A stretch of DNA of 64,000 nucleotides from Phymorhynchus buccinoides (taxonomy: Eukaryota; Mollusca; Gastropoda; Neogastropoda; Raphitomidae). The stretch is from assembly GCA_017654935.2 (NCBI GenBank), contig CM065706.1, positions 17,552,452 to 17,616,451 on the forward strand, written 5' to 3'. Of this stretch, positions 62,893 to 64,000 are shown one piece after another; within the stretch, counting starts at the first letter, position 1; each line of letters starts with the position of its first letter. The position numbers and the translations under genes were made by a program. The notes under the pieces were generated by a model. The model was not told where the DNA came from, made no database searches, and saw nothing but the letters and a program-made list of their open reading frames with translations.

Positions 62893-64000
62893 CAGTGTTT
62901 CCCATAGGGGTGAAATGTGAGAGTCCCAGGGACTCCCTGTGCAAAATTTTAAGAGTCCTTTTCATATTTTTAAGAGTCCCCTAAGTATATGATAAAAAAT
63001 GCTTTAACAAAAGCAAATACATGCTAAGCACACATGCTACATGCACAGTGAACACACAGGCAAACACATGTGCATAACCCCTGGAAATGGAATAGGCTGA
63101 CTAGAGAGAGAGAGAGAGAGAGGGGGGGGGGAGACAAACAGATCGAGATATAGACAGAGAGACAGGCAGACAGACACACAAGCGTACACACACACTTGCA
63201 TATGCAGTAGCTTATATTTTTGAGATGATGCCATTCACATCTCTAAAAGAACGGCTTGATGCTGCTGCTTTTTCCTCTGTCAAACTTGCAAAAACCGTTC
63301 AGATTTGGTCAACGAAGAAATCAGACCCAAAACTTGAAGCACTTCACTCTCGCGAACAAGCATTCAGATCGTTTTGGAATGACCGGACATGTGTCTGCTT
63401 TAGAAAGGAAAAACCCGGTTGTCAAACCAGGAAAACCAAAGCAAACAGACTGACCGCTGTGGCACGAAGCGAAAATCGGGTTCAGAGTTTTGATATGGAA
63501 AAGTTGGGGTGGCTTGACCTAATTCCAACGATCCTACAAGTTGCAGACGATGTTTGAGCGAGTCCGAAACTAGCAAACATATTCTTCTGCCCCTTTCCTA
63601 CTCGTGGCTTCTTTTGGGGAGGCATGGCTGGTTTTAAACACGAATTGTTGTCAAAAGGCCGAGAACGATCTTGTTTAGCATTAGAAGACTAGGTCACGCT
63701 GGAACTTTATTTGGTTTTAAAAAAGTTGGATCGGAAAAGCTTTACCGAATGTGCAATGCCGCTATTTCTTCGTTTCGGCGTTCGTTTCGCCAGATACAAC
63801 TTTTTAGTTGTGATTATGGTCTGAGGCTGCGGAAGAACTAAGTTTAGCAGACGACAGAATCCGTGAAGTTGTTGACTGCTTTGACGAAAAATCAATCGGT
63901 CAGATGACCGCCTGCCTGCTAAAACTATCGGTCAAAATCGAAGAATGAACCCTGCTGTCTCGGTCTGTTGAAAAAAGTGTGCGTCCCATGGGACGCCCAG
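62893..64000. mobile_element. Second copy of the CAGTG element, cut by the window end
   Basis: Starts CAGTGTTTCCCATA and follows 6244-7450 closely in the same orientation, with a shorter GA run and several small deletions. The right terminus lies outside the window. Confidence 0.92.
63225..63557 (+). pseudogene. Frame shared with 6617-6976
   Basis: Reads MMPFTSLKERLDAAAFSSVK and ends LDLIPTILQVADDV. It differs from the other copy by in-frame deletions near AFRSFW and KPGCQTRK. Function unknown; see the entry at 6617. Confidence 0.4.

Overview
The window is animal nuclear DNA: GT-AG introns, phase-consistent exons, abundant microsatellites, and non-LTR, piggyBac-like, pogo/Tc1-like and SINE-type elements. 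There is no prokaryotic operon structure. Protein similarity and the repeat style suggest a marine invertebrate, perhaps a mollusc. That placement is an inference, and the sequence does not fix the species.

Two real protein-coding genes are present, transcribed away from each other. (1) XRCC5 (Ku80), the DNA-end-binding subunit of the non-homologous end-joining factor Ku, lies on the minus strand. Sixteen exons can be placed, from the ATG at 39700 to an exon at 570-667, giving about 590 residues with consistent splice phase at every junction. The C-terminal exons lie off the left edge. (2) POLR1E (PAF53/RPA49), an RNA polymerase I subunit, lies on the plus strand. Coding exons are placed at 55596-55650, 57735-57841 and 59525-59598, and the rest lies off the right edge. 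The two start codons are 15.9 kb apart, and the gap is packed with nested transposon remains.

Region by region: 1-39.7 kb is Ku80. Most of its introns hold a private minisatellite: exon-15-derived units in intron 15, 15 bp in intron 14, 21 bp in 13, 82 and 46 bp in 12, 33 bp in 11, 52 bp in 9, 49 bp in 8, 104 bp in 6, about 20 bp in 4 and 63 bp in 2. There is also an (AC)n run of about 850 bp and several DNA transposons. 37-50 kb holds fragments of at least four non-LTR retrotransposons, some interrupted by later insertions. 51-53.4 kb is mostly featureless with a Tc1/mariner-like remnant. 53.4-55.1 kb is a ~65-bp minisatellite upstream of POLR1E. 55.5-60 kb is the 5' part of POLR1E. 60.3-62.8 kb is a 48-bp minisatellite. 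62.9-64.0 kb is a second copy of the DNA element seen at 6.2-7.5 kb.

The most unusual signal is that several tandem repeats and short duplications are built from pieces of the host genes' own exon boundaries. In Ku80 exons 6 and 15 and in POLR1E exon 2, the 3' end of the exon plus its 5' splice site is the repeat unit, giving arrays of tandem splice donors. In POLR1E the unit is exactly 66 bp, stays in the exon's reading frame and carries a consensus GTAAGT each time, so the array could add blocks of 22 basic residues. Single partial copies of Ku80 exons 3, 5, 7, 8 and 11 lie next to their parents, and the intron 8 array repeats the 3' splice site of exon 9.
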